Counted from the stretch's first letter, positions 25,965 to 33,054 are shown. The stretch is 34,698 bases of DNA from Gemmatimonadota bacterium (GCA_016207445.1 JACQPS010000220.1:1-34698), one strand, 5' to 3'. Numbers and translations are program-made. Notes: generated from the sequence alone by a model not told the origin.

Positions 25965-26649
25965 GCAGTCCGATTCCACCAGAAGGGACGCGGGTCCCGC
26001 GCGGCTCCTGGAAGTACAACGACTGGGCCTCGTCCCTTATGGCGTGGCGCTCCAGCTCCAGGCCCGCCTGGTCGAGCAGCGCCGGGCCGGTCTCGTCCCC
26101 GACCAGTTGCTCCTGCTCGAGCACCCGCACGTCATCACGCTCGGCAGCTCGGCCCGGCAAGAGCACGTGCTGGTGGACGAGACGGAACGCCGGCTGCTGG
26201 GCATCGAGCTGCACGAGGCCGGGCGCGGCGGCGACGTCACCTACCACGGTCCTGGGCAGCTCGTCGGCTACCCGATCCTCGACCTCAAGCCCGACCGCTG
26301 CGACCTGCACCGCTACATGCGCGACCTCGAGGAGGTACTGCTACGCGCGCTCGCCGCCTTCGCCATCCGCGCCCGGCGTCGCGCAGGCTTCACCGGCGTC
26401 TGGGTCGACCACCAGAAGATCGCCGCGATCGGCGTGCGCGTCTCGAGCGGCTGGATCACCTCGCACGGCTTCGCGCTCAACGTGGCTCCACGCCTGGAGT
26501 ATTTCGGCGCCATCGTGCCGTGCGGCATCACCGACCACGGCGTCACGTCGATGGCACGCGTGCTCGGTGGACCCGTGTCGCTCGCCGAGGTCGCCGATGC
26601 ACTGGCGGAGTCCATGCTGCAAGTTTTTGATTACGGCTCGATTGCGTGA
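25954..26649 (+). CDS. lipB: Octanoyl-[acyl-carrier protein]:protein octanoyltransferase
   Basis: 231 aa. It transfers octanoate from ACP to lipoyl domains, the first step of lipoate synthesis. Signature residues are present: GRGGDVTYHGPGQLVGYPI, the lysine in QKIAAIGVRV, the segment SHGFALNV, and the catalytic Cys in IVPCGI. ATG at 25954 lies inside the end of the E2 gene (11-nt overlap), so translation is coupled. The modification gene next to its E2 substrate is a sensible functional pairing. No lipA is in the window. Confidence 0.95.
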   Translation: MASRQSDSTRRDAGPARLLEVQRLGLVPYGVALQLQARLVEQRRAGLVPDQLLLLEHPHVITLGSSARQEHVLVDETERRLLGIELHEAGRGGDVTYHGPGQLVGYPILDLKPDRCDLHRYMRDLEEVLLRALAAFAIRARRRAGFTGVWVDHQKIAAIGVRVSSGWITSHGFALNVAPRLEYFGAIVPCGITDHGVTSMARVLGGPVSLAEVADALAESMLQVFDYGSIA

Positions 26650-26668
26650 TGGTTCGCGAATGCGTCCC

Positions 26669-26710
26669 GAAGACGGTCGAAAGAAGGCCGAAGACGGTCG
26701 AACGAAGGCC
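26669..26710. repeat. 21-bp tandem direct repeat, two copies
   Basis: GAAGACGGTCGAAAGAAGGCC (26669-26689) is followed directly by the same 21 bases with one change (A to C at position 14 of the unit; 26690-26710). A further partial GAAAGAC follows. It lies 20 nt after the lipB stop, just before the promoter-like element of the candidate RNA. It could be a binding site or a remnant of a dispersed repeat. Confidence 0.85.
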
Positions 26711-26752
26711 GAAAGACTTGCTGGCATTTTTCGACGCGATTACTTTCGTCCC

Positions 26753-27065
26753 GGATGCTTGAGCAAGCGGTCGAAACTCGAGCGTCCGGCCGACCGGCAA
26801 AGGGGACGCCCGCCGGGAGGCAGCTCGCAGGGTGTTCGGCCCGTGTGAGCCGGTTGCGGGGGTCGCTGGCCGCAACCGAAAGCCCCGAGAAAGCGCGAGA
26901 GCGCGAGAGAGCTCCGGGGCACCTGAGTCGTCGACCGCACGACGAGGGCAAGGGATTCGATCCGGTCACCGCACGTGGTGACGCCGAAACGACGGAACGA
27001 GTCCCGCCAGCGGGGAAAGCCCCTGAGGACGCAAGCGTGCGGCCCTCAGGGGCTTTCTTTTTCTT
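26753..27065 (+). ncRNA. Candidate orphan structured RNA
   Basis: A promoter-like TTGCTG (26718-26723), 17-nt spacer and TACTTT (26741-26746) would start transcription near 26753. The next 310 nt have no coding potential I trust but several local pairings: GGTTGCGG with CCGCAACC (26851-26876 region), GCCCCG with CGGGGC spanning an AGAGCGCGAGAG loop, GTCGT with ACGAC, and GTCACC with GGTGAC. A strong terminator ends the unit. I tried and failed to match it to RNase P RNA, tmRNA, 4.5S RNA or common riboswitches. No plus-strand gene lies directly downstream, which argues against a cis-riboswitch. Confidence 0.35.
27016..27065. terminator. Bidirectional intrinsic terminator between candidate RNA and the RNase HI-like gene
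   Basis: AAAGCCCCTGAGG (27016-27028) pairs perfectly with CCTCAGGGGCTTT (27044-27056) over a 15-nt loop, and is followed by CTTTTTCTT on the plus strand. The A/T ends of the stem let it serve the minus-strand RNase HI-like gene ending at 27120 as well. Confidence 0.9.
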
Positions 27066-27119
27066 GTACTCTGCTGGCTGTGGGGCTGGCCGAACCGGCG
27101 CGCCGCGAGCGCGCCCGCC

Positions 27120-27713
27120 TCAGGGCAGCGGCGCCGTCGCCTGGAAGTCCTGCGCGGGCGGGGGCGCGAACTCGTAGAAATCCACGTACCGTTCCTGCTC
27201 CCGCTGCTTCTCCAGCCATTTCTCGAACCCCGAGTCCCTGAGGCCGTCCGAGCGGCTCTGCTTCTTGGCGGCGCGCACCGCCAGCCAGTTCGCGTACTCG
27301 TTCTGCGGGTGCCCCGCGTGCCCCCGGATCCAGCGCCAGTCCACCTGGTGGCGCCGCGTCGTTGCCACCAGCTCCTGCCACAGCTCCGTGTTCTCGACCG
27401 GGCCGCCCTTCCGCTTCCACCCCCGGCGGATCCACGCCGGCACCCACTCGCGCATCCCCTTGATCAGGTACTCGGAATCGGAGGTGAAGATGACGCGGCA
27501 CGGCGTCTTGAGCAGGCGCAGGCCTTCGCTCGCGCTCTGGAGCGCCATGCGGTTGTTGGTGGTGGCCGGCTCGCAGACACAGTAGTCGCGGCGCAGCCAG
27601 CGGCCGTCCTTCCAGTGCTCGATGAGTCCCGCCGCGCCGCCCGGCGAGTCGCGGTCGGTGAACTGCACGCCCAGGCACGATTCGTCGGCGTAGATCCAGA
27701 CGAGAGGGTTCAT
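27120..27713 (-). CDS. RNase HI-like protein with altered active site
   Basis: 197 aa. The RNase H fold is clear from WIYADESCLG, TTNNRMALQ, FTSDSEYL and RGHAGHPQNEYAN, which align without gaps to Escherichia coli RNase HI. D10 and D79 match the first and third catalytic acids. At the position of E48 there is A57 (NNRMAL instead of NNRMEL), and at the position of D134 there is N142. E63, two helical turns on, might replace E48. A C-terminal extension of about 45 residues is also unusual. ATG at 27713 was chosen over a TTG at 27722. It may bind RNA/DNA hybrids with low or changed catalysis. Confidence 0.85.
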   Translation of the reverse strand: MNPLVWIYADESCLGVQFTDRDSPGGAAGLIEHWKDGRWLRRDYCVCEPATTNNRMALQSASEGLRLLKTPCRVIFTSDSEYLIKGMREWVPAWIRRGWKRKGGPVENTELWQELVATTRRHQVDWRWIRGHAGHPQNEYANWLAVRAAKKQSRSDGLRDSGFEKWLEKQREQERYVDFYEFAPPPAQDFQATAPLP

Positions 27714-27759
27714 GTCGGGCAAAGGTCGACGCGTGGGTCCAGAAGCGCAAGCCGCGATC

Positions 27760-27788
27760 TTGCAGCGTCTGTGCAGCCAACGTAAATT
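27760..27788 (+). promoter_or_regulatory. Sigma-70-type promoter of carA
   Basis: TTGCAG (27760-27765), a 17-nt spacer and TAAATT (27783-27788), ending 35 nt before the carA start. It lies in the gap between the divergent RNase HI-like gene and carA. Confidence 0.65.
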
Positions 27789-27823
27789 GGCATCGGACTT
27801 TCGACTACAGAATCGGAGGCAGG

Positions 27824-28939
27824 TTGGCCGAAGCCGGCTACGTTCTCCTGGAAGACGGTCGGCAGCTCGGGGGCGAGTGCATGGGCGCGCCCGGGCTGGC
27901 GCTGGGCGAAGTCGTCTTCAACACCTCAATGACCGGCTACCAGGAGGTCCTGACCGATCCGTCCTACGCGGGACAGATCGTGACCATGACCTACCCGCTC
28001 ATCGGCAACTACGGCGTGAACGATCGGGACCAGGAGTCTGCCAAGCCGCAGGTCGCCGGGCTACTGGTCCGGGAGCTGGCGCGGCGCCACAGCAACTGGC
28101 GGGCGCAGGAGTCGCTGGAGGCCTACCTCACGCGCCACGGCGTCGTTGGACTGACGGGACTCGACACGCGCACGCTCACGCGCCACATCCGCTCCGCGGG
28201 TGCGATGCGGGCGGCGATCGCACCGGCCGAGCTGGCGCGCGACCAGGTCCTTGCGAGGATCCTCGACCACCCGCGCATGGAGGGCCTGGACCTCACGGGC
28301 CAGGTCACGACGCCGGAAGTCTACGAGGTCGCCGCGGTCGGCCCCGAGCGCTTCCAAGTCCTGGCTTACGACTTCGGCGTGAAGCACCACTCGCTCGAGC
28401 TGCTCGCCGCCCGCGGCTGCCGGGTCACGACGCTGCCGGCGCGCACGCCGGCGCGGGCGGTTCTGGAACAGGAGCCGGACGGATTGTTCCTGTCCAACGG
28501 CCCGGGCGACCCGGAGGCGGTCGAGCACGCGCTCGAGACGATCCGGCTGGCGGCGGGGCAGGGGATTCCGGTCTTCGGCATCTGCCTGGGGCACCAGCTC
28601 GTGGCCCGCGCCTTCGGCGGCGGCACCTTCAAGCTGCTGTACGGGCACCGGGGCGGGAACCACCCGGTCCGGCGACTCGAGGACGGCGCGGTGGAGATCA
28701 CGTCACAGAACCACGGCTTTGCCGTGCGCGCGGGGGCGGGCACTTCCGTCGAGGGAGCGCCCAGCCTCGAGGTCACGCACCTGAACCTGAACGACGGCAC
28801 CATCGAGGGGCTCGCCCACCGCGAGCTGCCCGTCTTCAGCGTCCAGTATCACCCGGAGGCCGCACCCGGGCCTCACGATTCACGTTACCTCTTCGACCGT
28901 TTCGTGAGCGCGCTGAAAAAGGCCGGCGGAGAGTCTTGA
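27824..28939 (+). CDS. carA: Carbamoyl-phosphate synthase small (glutaminase) subunit
   Basis: 371 aa. It hydrolyses glutamine and channels ammonia to the large subunit for arginine and pyrimidine synthesis. The N-terminal CarA domain (VVFNTSMTGYQEVLTDPSY) is followed by a class-I amidotransferase domain with C254 (FGICLGHQL), H343 and E345 (YHPEA). Start is TTG with GGAGG just upstream; a near-consensus promoter precedes it. carB is not in the window. The sppA-like promoter overlaps its stop codon. Confidence 0.97.
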   Translation: MAEAGYVLLEDGRQLGGECMGAPGLALGEVVFNTSMTGYQEVLTDPSYAGQIVTMTYPLIGNYGVNDRDQESAKPQVAGLLVRELARRHSNWRAQESLEAYLTRHGVVGLTGLDTRTLTRHIRSAGAMRAAIAPAELARDQVLARILDHPRMEGLDLTGQVTTPEVYEVAAVGPERFQVLAYDFGVKHHSLELLAARGCRVTTLPARTPARAVLEQEPDGLFLSNGPGDPEAVEHALETIRLAAGQGIPVFGICLGHQLVARAFGGGTFKLLYGHRGGNHPVRRLEDGAVEITSQNHGFAVRAGAGTSVEGAPSLEVTHLNLNDGTIEGLAHRELPVFSVQYHPEAAPGPHDSRYLFDRFVSALKKAGGES

Positions 28940-28964
28940 CTTACCAGAACGCGCGGCGTAAGCT
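28936..28964 (+). promoter_or_regulatory. Sigma-70-type promoter of the SppA-like gene
   Basis: TTGACT (28936-28941), a 17-nt spacer and TAAGCT (28959-28964). The -35 box includes the TGA stop of carA. The start codon is at 29014. Confidence 0.6.
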
Positions 28965-29013
28965 ATACCCCCGTCACTTATCGAGATAGACCGATACACG
29001 GCGGTGACTTCGC

Positions 29014-29916
29014 GTGTCCCGGCGTACCCTCCTCGTTGCGCTCGCGGTAGGCGCGGCTGCACTTATGACGTTGGCGGGCCTGATCTTGGCCGTCATCGTC
29101 TCCCTCGGCGATACCGACCGGTTCGCTTTCGGGGGTCGCGTCGCACTGCTCAAGGTCGAGGGTCTGATCGCGGACGACGAAGAGTTCCTGGAGCAGCTCC
29201 GGCGCTTCCGCCGCGATGCCTCCGTCAAAGGGTTCGTCCTCGCGATCAATTCGCCGGGTGGCGTCGTCGGGCCGTCTCAGAGCCTGTACCGGGAGGTCAG
29301 AAAGCTGCGCGAGGAGGACGACCGCCCGATCATCGCCTCGATCGGCGCCGTCGGTGCCTCGGGCGGTTACTATGTGGCGCTGGCCGCCGACTCGATCTTC
29401 GCGCTGCCGGGCTCGATCACCGGTTCCATCGGCGTGATCATGGAGTTCCCGGACGTGAGCGGTCTGCTCGGCAAAGTAGGGGTTGAGGTCGCGGTGGTTA
29501 AGAGCGCGGAGCACAAGGACATAGGCTCTCCGTTCCGCCACCTCTCGCCGGAGGACCGGCAGATCATCGGCGCGCTGGTCGAAGACGTCTACCAGCAGTT
29601 CGTCGAGGTGGTGGTGCAGGAGCGCCGCCTCCCACCCGCCGAGGTGCAGTCGATCGCTGACGGGCGGATCCTGTCGGGGCGGCAGGCGTTGCAGCACGGA
29701 CTGGTGGACCGCATCGGGAACGTGCAGGACGCCGTGGCGGCGGTGGGGCGGATGACCGGGCTGGGTGAAGACCCGCGCGTGGTGCGCCCGAAGGAAGAGG
29801 AGTTCACGCTGTTGGATCTGCTGCTGGGCCGCGGCGCGGCGGCGGTGCTGTCCCGGGTCGCGCAGCCGCTGGAGGAACACGCGGGCCCTCGGTTGAAGTT
29901 CGTCGTTCCTCACTGA
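29014..29916 (+). CDS. sppA: Signal peptide peptidase SppA-type serine protease
   Basis: 300 aa. A single N-terminal membrane anchor (residues 5-30) is followed by an S49-family protease domain of the short (single-domain) type. The nucleophile S117 lies in GAVGASGGYY and the general-base K168 in SAEHKDIGSPF. The supporting block is INSPGGVV. It degrades leftover signal peptides or membrane fragments in the periplasm. Start is GTG. A small inverted repeat (GGGAGC-gca-GCTCCC, 29923-29937) follows the stop without a T-tract. Confidence 0.94.
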   Translation: MSRRTLLVALAVGAAALMTLAGLILAVIVSLGDTDRFAFGGRVALLKVEGLIADDEEFLEQLRRFRRDASVKGFVLAINSPGGVVGPSQSLYREVRKLREEDDRPIIASIGAVGASGGYYVALAADSIFALPGSITGSIGVIMEFPDVSGLLGKVGVEVAVVKSAEHKDIGSPFRHLSPEDRQIIGALVEDVYQQFVEVVVQERRLPPAEVQSIADGRILSGRQALQHGLVDRIGNVQDAVAAVGRMTGLGEDPRVVRPKEEEFTLLDLLLGRGAAAVLSRVAQPLEEHAGPRLKFVVPH

Positions 29917-29975
29917 GATCGCGGGAGCGCAGCTCCCAACAAACCAAACCCAGAGTTGCACTGGATGGAGGCGTC

Positions 29976-30275
29976 ATGACCAAAGCCGACCTCGTCGAGC
30001 AAGTGGCCAGCGCGATCGGCCCGGGGATCACGAAGAAGGACTGCGCTCTCGTAGTCGACGGACTTCTCAACGCGGTCAAGAACGCGCTTTCGGATCACCA
30101 CAACATCGAGATCCGCGGCTTCGGCACGTTCAAGGTGCGCAGGCGCAAGTCGCGCATGGCCCGGAATCCTCGCACCGGGGACGCGGTGGAAGTCCCCGCG
30201 CGCGCGGTTCCGATCTTCAAGCCATCCAAGGACCTGCGCGTCCAGGTCTCGGATCGCAAGAAGGTCAGGGTCTGA
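29976..30275 (+). CDS. HU/IHF-family DNA-binding protein
   Basis: 99 aa. The dimeric histone-like fold is evident from MTKADLVEQVA at the N-terminus, IRGFGTFKVRRRKSRMARNP and the beta-arm region TGDAVEVPARAVPIFKPSKD. The C-terminus is a little longer and more basic than in HU (QVSDRKKVRV). It bends DNA and shapes the nucleoid. ATG with GGAGG upstream; a clear terminator follows. HU versus IHF cannot be decided by eye. Confidence 0.95.
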   Translation: MTKADLVEQVASAIGPGITKKDCALVVDGLLNAVKNALSDHHNIEIRGFGTFKVRRRKSRMARNPRTGDAVEVPARAVPIFKPSKDLRVQVSDRKKVRV

Positions 30276-30297
30276 GCCTCCGTCACAATCCGGGCAG

Positions 30298-30344
30298 GCG
30301 CCCCACCCCGATCCGTCGGGGCTCGGGGCGCTTTGCGTTTTCTT
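30298..30344 (+). terminator. Intrinsic terminator of the HU-type gene
   Basis: GCGCCCC (30298-30304) pairs with GGGGCGC (30325-30331), and the inner CCCCGA (30306-30311) with TCGGGG (30316-30321). TTTGCGTTTTCTT follows. Confidence 0.85.
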
Positions 30345-30463
30345 AAACGTTGGTTCTACAGGAAATGGAGTGGGTCGATGTGGCTTCTGAGGACCGAGCC
30401 GAGGGTTCACTGCGGGCGCAGGCGCGGGCGCGGGCGTGGGCATGAGCCTTAACGTTTGTTCCG
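30344..30463 (+). promoter_or_regulatory. Pair of AACGTT-containing boxes upstream of the ECF sigma gene
   Basis: Two similar 15-mers, CTTAAACGTTGGTTC (near 30343-30357) and CCTTAACGTTTGTTC (near 30448-30462), stand about 105 nt apart before the sigma-factor start. The second is followed by CGTCTGA (near 30471), which resembles an ECF -10. They may be autoregulatory ECF promoter elements. Between them lies a GGCGCG-rich simple repeat (about 30409-30440). Confidence 0.35.
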
Positions 30464-30520
30464 CCCGCAGCGTCTGAGTCGGTGGTGAGCGGATTGGCTA
30501 TTCCTGGGGCGGGCCGCCCG

Positions 30521-31054
30521 ATGCCCGAGGAGGACGCAGAGGTTCTGGCCCGCGCCCGCGCCGGTGACCCCGCCGCACTCGAGGTTCTGGTCGCGCGTCA
30601 CCTGAGCGACGTCTACGACGTGGCAGCGCGAGTGCTGGGCGACCGCGATCTGGCGCGGGACGCGGCGCAAGACGCCTTCGTCAACGCGCTGGGCGCACTG
30701 GACCGCTTCCGCGGCGACGCGAGCTTCCGGACCTGGCTGTTGCGGATCGCCGTGAACGCGGCCCGCTCGCTCGCCCGCCGCGAGGCGCGCCGGCGCGAGG
30801 TCTCGTTGCTTGCGGTGGATGGGCTGCCGGACGGCGGCCCGGACCCGGCAGCGCAGACGTCGCTGCGAGCCGAAGCGGGTCGGGTCGAGGCAGTGCTGGC
30901 TCGACTGCCGGAAAAGCAGCGCCTTGCAGTCACGCTGCGGGTGTACCAGGGATTGAGCTTTCGGGATGTCGGTGAGGCGATCGGGTGCTCGGAAGGCGCG
31001 GCACGCGTGAACTACCACCACGGGATCAAGCGGCTGAGGGAGCTGCTCCGATGA
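30521..31054 (+). CDS. ECF-type RNA polymerase sigma factor
   Basis: 177 aa. Region 2 contains RDLARDAAQDAFVNALGALD and FRTWLLRIAVNAARSLARRE. Region 4 contains LPEKQRLAVTLRVYQGLSFR followed by the helix-turn-helix DVGEAIGCSEGAARVNYHHG. The ATG at 30521 begins close to region 2; an in-frame GTG at 30482 would add 13 residues. The stop overlaps the anti-sigma start (ATGA), the standard pairing. The regulon is unknown. Confidence 0.93.
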   Translation: MPEEDAEVLARARAGDPAALEVLVARHLSDVYDVAARVLGDRDLARDAAQDAFVNALGALDRFRGDASFRTWLLRIAVNAARSLARREARRREVSLLAVDGLPDGGPDPAAQTSLRAEAGRVEAVLARLPEKQRLAVTLRVYQGLSFRDVGEAIGCSEGAARVNYHHGIKRLRELLR

Positions 31055-31515
31055 AGCGACCCTGCGACGAAATTCGTGACGTCCTGCCCACTGTCGTGTC
31101 GGGCCGGGCCGAACCCGCTACCGAGCAGGCGGTGCAGGCGCACCTGGCAGGCTGTGAGGCGTGCCGAGCCGAGGCCGAGCTGATCGCGCTGCTGCGCCGA
31201 CACCCTGTCGCGGTCCCCAACGGGCTCGAAGAGCAGGTGCTGCTCGCGGCCGCGGGGCCGCGCCAGCGGCGCGCTAGCCGCGGGTTCCTGCCGCAGCTCG
31301 TGGCGGTCGCGGCGGCCGTCGTGCTGACCGTGCTCGGCATTCGCCTCGTGCGCGTGGCGGAGCCCGAACCCTCGCCCGTGGCCGGGTTCATGGACACGCC
31401 CTTCCAGGCCTTCGGGCCGTGGGCGGGTTCCGGCGCCTTCACCCCCGGCAGTGTCGTTCTGGAGGAGTTGACGGAGGAGCAACTCGAGTTGCTTCTGGCG
31501 GAGATGGAATCATGA
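31051..31515 (+). CDS. Zinc-binding anti-sigma factor
   Basis: 154 aa. The zinc-finger motif H31-X3-C35-X2-C38 (HLAGCEAC) is that of ZAS/zf-HC2 anti-sigma factors, and C5 could be a fourth ligand. A membrane helix spans about 79-101 (FLPQLVAVAAAVVLTVLGI). The periplasmic part is short and ends in an acidic stretch (EELTEEQLELLLAEMES). It should hold the ECF factor at the membrane. It is coupled by 4-nt overlaps to the genes on both sides. Confidence 0.9.
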   Translation: MKRPCDEIRDVLPTVVSGRAEPATEQAVQAHLAGCEACRAEAELIALLRRHPVAVPNGLEEQVLLAAAGPRQRRASRGFLPQLVAVAAAVVLTVLGIRLVRVAEPEPSPVAGFMDTPFQAFGPWAGSGAFTPGSVVLEELTEEQLELLLAEMES

Positions 31516-32042
31516 CGCGCAGCGCACCGGTGTTCTTGCTTGCCCTCGGTTTTCTGCTGCCGGCCCCCGTGCGGGCGCAGGATCCGGAGGCCCGACGCGC
31601 GCAGCTCGAGGCGGAGGTCTTCGAGCGTTTCCTGAATCGCACCGCCGAAGAGCTGCAGCTCGACGAGTCCGGCCGGGCGCGGCTGGAGAAGACGCTGCGC
31701 CAGGCGGGGCAGCGGCGCCGCGAGCTGGGCGGCCAGTGGCGCGACCTGCGCCAGCACCTGATCGAAGCCGTGCGCGACTCCTCTACCAGCGAGGCCGAGT
31801 TTGCCCGGCTACTCAACGAGCTGACCGCGCTGCGCGCGCGCGACTACGAGCTGTGGCGCGACGAGCAGAAAGCGCTCGCCGACGTGCTGAATCCGCGCCA
31901 GCGCGCACAGTTCGCCGTGCTGTTCCTGCGCTTCAACGAGCGACTTCAGGAGATGCGGTTTCGCCGCGCCGGGCCGGGAGACCGGCCTGTGGCGCCGTTC
32001 CGCCGCCCGGACGGCCTTCAGCGGCCGCCGCGGCGCCCGTGA
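31512..32042 (+). CDS. Periplasmic Spy/CpxP-like helical protein
   Basis: 176 aa. Signal peptide, residues 1-22 (LLPAPVRAQ). The mature part is almost entirely helical and rich in Arg, Glu and Leu, with blocks such as LDESGRARLEKTLRQAGQRR and LADVLNPRQRAQFAVLFLRF. This pattern is shared with Spy/CpxP and heavy-metal-resistance (CnrX-type) periplasmic sensors and chaperones. Third gene of the sigma/anti-sigma operon, it may sense envelope stress for the anti-sigma factor; this is inferred from position. Confidence 0.8.
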   Translation: MTRSAPVFLLALGFLLPAPVRAQDPEARRAQLEAEVFERFLNRTAEELQLDESGRARLEKTLRQAGQRRRELGGQWRDLRQHLIEAVRDSSTSEAEFARLLNELTALRARDYELWRDEQKALADVLNPRQRAQFAVLFLRFNERLQEMRFRRAGPGDRPVAPFRRPDGLQRPPRRP

Positions 32043-32080
32043 CGAGAGGACCATTCGCAGCGAGGGCATGGCCAGACGAA

Positions 32081-32170
32081 TCTCACGCGGAGGCGCGGAG
32101 CTGAACGGCGAGAACACTCTTTGAATTTGTTCTCGATTTCCTCCGCGTTCTCCGCGTCTCTGTGTGAATA
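32081..32170. repeat. CGCGGAG-type palindromic repeat upstream of moaD
   Basis: The left arm TCTCACGCGGAGGCGCGGAG and the right arm, whose complement is TTCACACAGAGACGCGGAG followed by AACGCGGAGG, form an imperfect inverted repeat. The centre holds GAGAACA (32110-32116) and TGTTCTC (32128-32134). It is of the same family as the elements at 21750 and 32485. Confidence 0.75.
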
Positions 32171-32241
32171 GAAGTGCCAGAGCCAACGCACGGCCCGCCA
32201 GCAGCTTGCTCCTCCCGAGTTCCGCTCCTACTTTGCGCCAC

Positions 32242-32487
32242 ATGCGGATCCGCCTTCTCCTCTTCGCGCTCTACCGTGACCTGGCCGGTGCGGGCGAGCT
32301 CGAACTCGAGCTGCCCGCGGGCGCGACCGCGGCCACGCTGGTCGACGCGGTTCGGCGCCGTGGCGGCGGGCTCGGCCGGCTGCCGGAGACGCCCGTCGTC
32401 GCCGTGAATCAGGAGTACGCGCCGCTCGAGACGCCGCTGCGGGAAGGCGACGAGGTCGCGCTGCTGCCGCCGGTCGCCGGAGGCTGA
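32242..32487 (+). CDS. moaD: Molybdopterin synthase sulfur-carrier subunit
   Basis: 81 aa ubiquitin-like protein that begins MRIRLLLFALYRDLAG and ends in the required Gly-Gly (PPVAGG), which is thiocarboxylated to carry sulfur. The block LREGDEVALLPPVAGG is typical. Together with MoaE it makes molybdopterin. The stop codon TGA is also the first bases of the repeat at 32485. Confidence 0.95.
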   Translation: MRIRLLLFALYRDLAGAGELELELPAGATAATLVDAVRRRGGGLGRLPETPVVAVNQEYAPLETPLREGDEVALLPPVAGG

Positions 32488-32516
32488 TCACGCGGAGCCG
32501 CGGAGGCACGGAGAAC
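32485..32516 (+). repeat. Half-copy of the CGCGGAG repeat between moaD and moaE
   Basis: TGATCACGCGGAGCCGCGG, then AGGCACGGAGAAC. Its first three bases are the moaD stop, and its last CGGAG motif sits where a ribosome site for moaE (ATG at 32519) should be. Only one arm is present. Confidence 0.65.
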
Positions 32517-32518
32517 CC

Positions 32519-32962
32519 ATGCACGTCTCGCTCACGCAGTCGCCCATCGACCCCTCCGCCGTGCTGGAGCTCGTGGGCAGTCCGGCCGATGGCGCGGTGC
32601 TGCTCTTCCTGGGCACCGTGCGCGAGCAGAACCAGGGGCAACCCGTGTCGGGGCTGCGCTACGAAGCCTACGAGAAGATGGCCGAGGACGTGCTGCGCGC
32701 GATCGTCGAGGAGGCCGCCGGAAAGCTGGGCACGCGGCGCATCGCGGTGGTGCACCGCACGGGAGAGCTCGCCATTGGCGACGTCAGCGTCGCCATCGCC
32801 GTCTCCAGCCCGCACCGCGCCGAGGCGTTCGACGCCTGCCGCTACCTCATCGAGGAGCTGAAGGTGCGCCTTCCCATCTGGAAGCACGAGCAGTACGTGG
32901 ACGGGGAGGCGAGATGGCTGGAAGGGAAGGCGCCACCCATGCCGCAATCCGCAGGTCCGTAG
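32519..32962 (+). CDS. moaE: Molybdopterin synthase catalytic subunit
   Basis: 147 aa. The family blocks are present: GAVLLFLGTVREQNQG, LRYEAYEKMAED, VVHRTGELAIGDVSVAIAVS, HRAEAFDACRYLIEELK and VRLPIWKHEQY with the active-site lysine. It converts precursor Z (cyclic pyranopterin) to molybdopterin using MoaD thiocarboxylate. It lies 31 nt after moaD. No other Mo-cofactor genes are in the window. Confidence 0.96.
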   Translation: MHVSLTQSPIDPSAVLELVGSPADGAVLLFLGTVREQNQGQPVSGLRYEAYEKMAEDVLRAIVEEAAGKLGTRRIAVVHRTGELAIGDVSVAIAVSSPHRAEAFDACRYLIEELKVRLPIWKHEQYVDGEARWLEGKAPPMPQSAGP

Positions 32963-33007
32963 CCCCGATCCTCCTCACGCCGCCCCCTCACCGCAGACCC
33001 CTCGCCC

Positions 33008-33036
33008 TTGCCCCCGCGGATCGCCCGCCGTAACAT
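33008..33036 (+). promoter_or_regulatory. Promoter of the CadC-like gene
   Basis: TTGCCC (33008-33013), a 17-nt spacer and TAACAT (33031-33036). A transcription start seven bases on falls at 33043, the first base of the GTG start codon, which predicts a leaderless mRNA. Confidence 0.55.
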
Positions 33037-33054
33037 TCGCACGTGCGTGCGAAT
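33035..33054 (+). promoter_or_regulatory. Perfect inverted-repeat operator at the CadC-like start codon
   Basis: ATTCGCAC (33035-33042), GTGC (33043-33046), GTGCGAAT (33047-33054): a perfect 8-4-8 palindrome. It overlaps the end of the -10 box, the predicted start site and the first codons. ArsR/SmtB-family repressors bind imperfect AT-ended palindromes in this position and release them when metal binds. Confidence 0.65.

Larger units (their letters stand above)
26650..27119. other. 470-bp intergenic region between lipB and the RNase HI-like gene
   Basis: No convincing protein gene. In order it holds a 21-bp tandem duplication (26669-26710), a promoter-like TTGCTG-N17-TACTTT (26718-26746), a 260-nt stretch rich in inverted repeats, and a 13-bp perfect terminator (27016-27056). 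Together these suggest a stand-alone RNA gene, entered separately. Confidence 0.65.

Noticed and set aside
26753-27065. Calling the candidate RNA RNase P RNA, tmRNA or a riboswitch
   Set aside because: The conserved GAGGAAAGUCC, ACAGAAA, tRNA-like ends and common riboswitch cores were looked for and not found; also no gene follows on the same strand.
27712-28989. 425-codon plus-strand frame across carA
   Set aside because: Gly/Arg/Pro-rich shadow of carA, which has intact catalytic motifs in the other frame.
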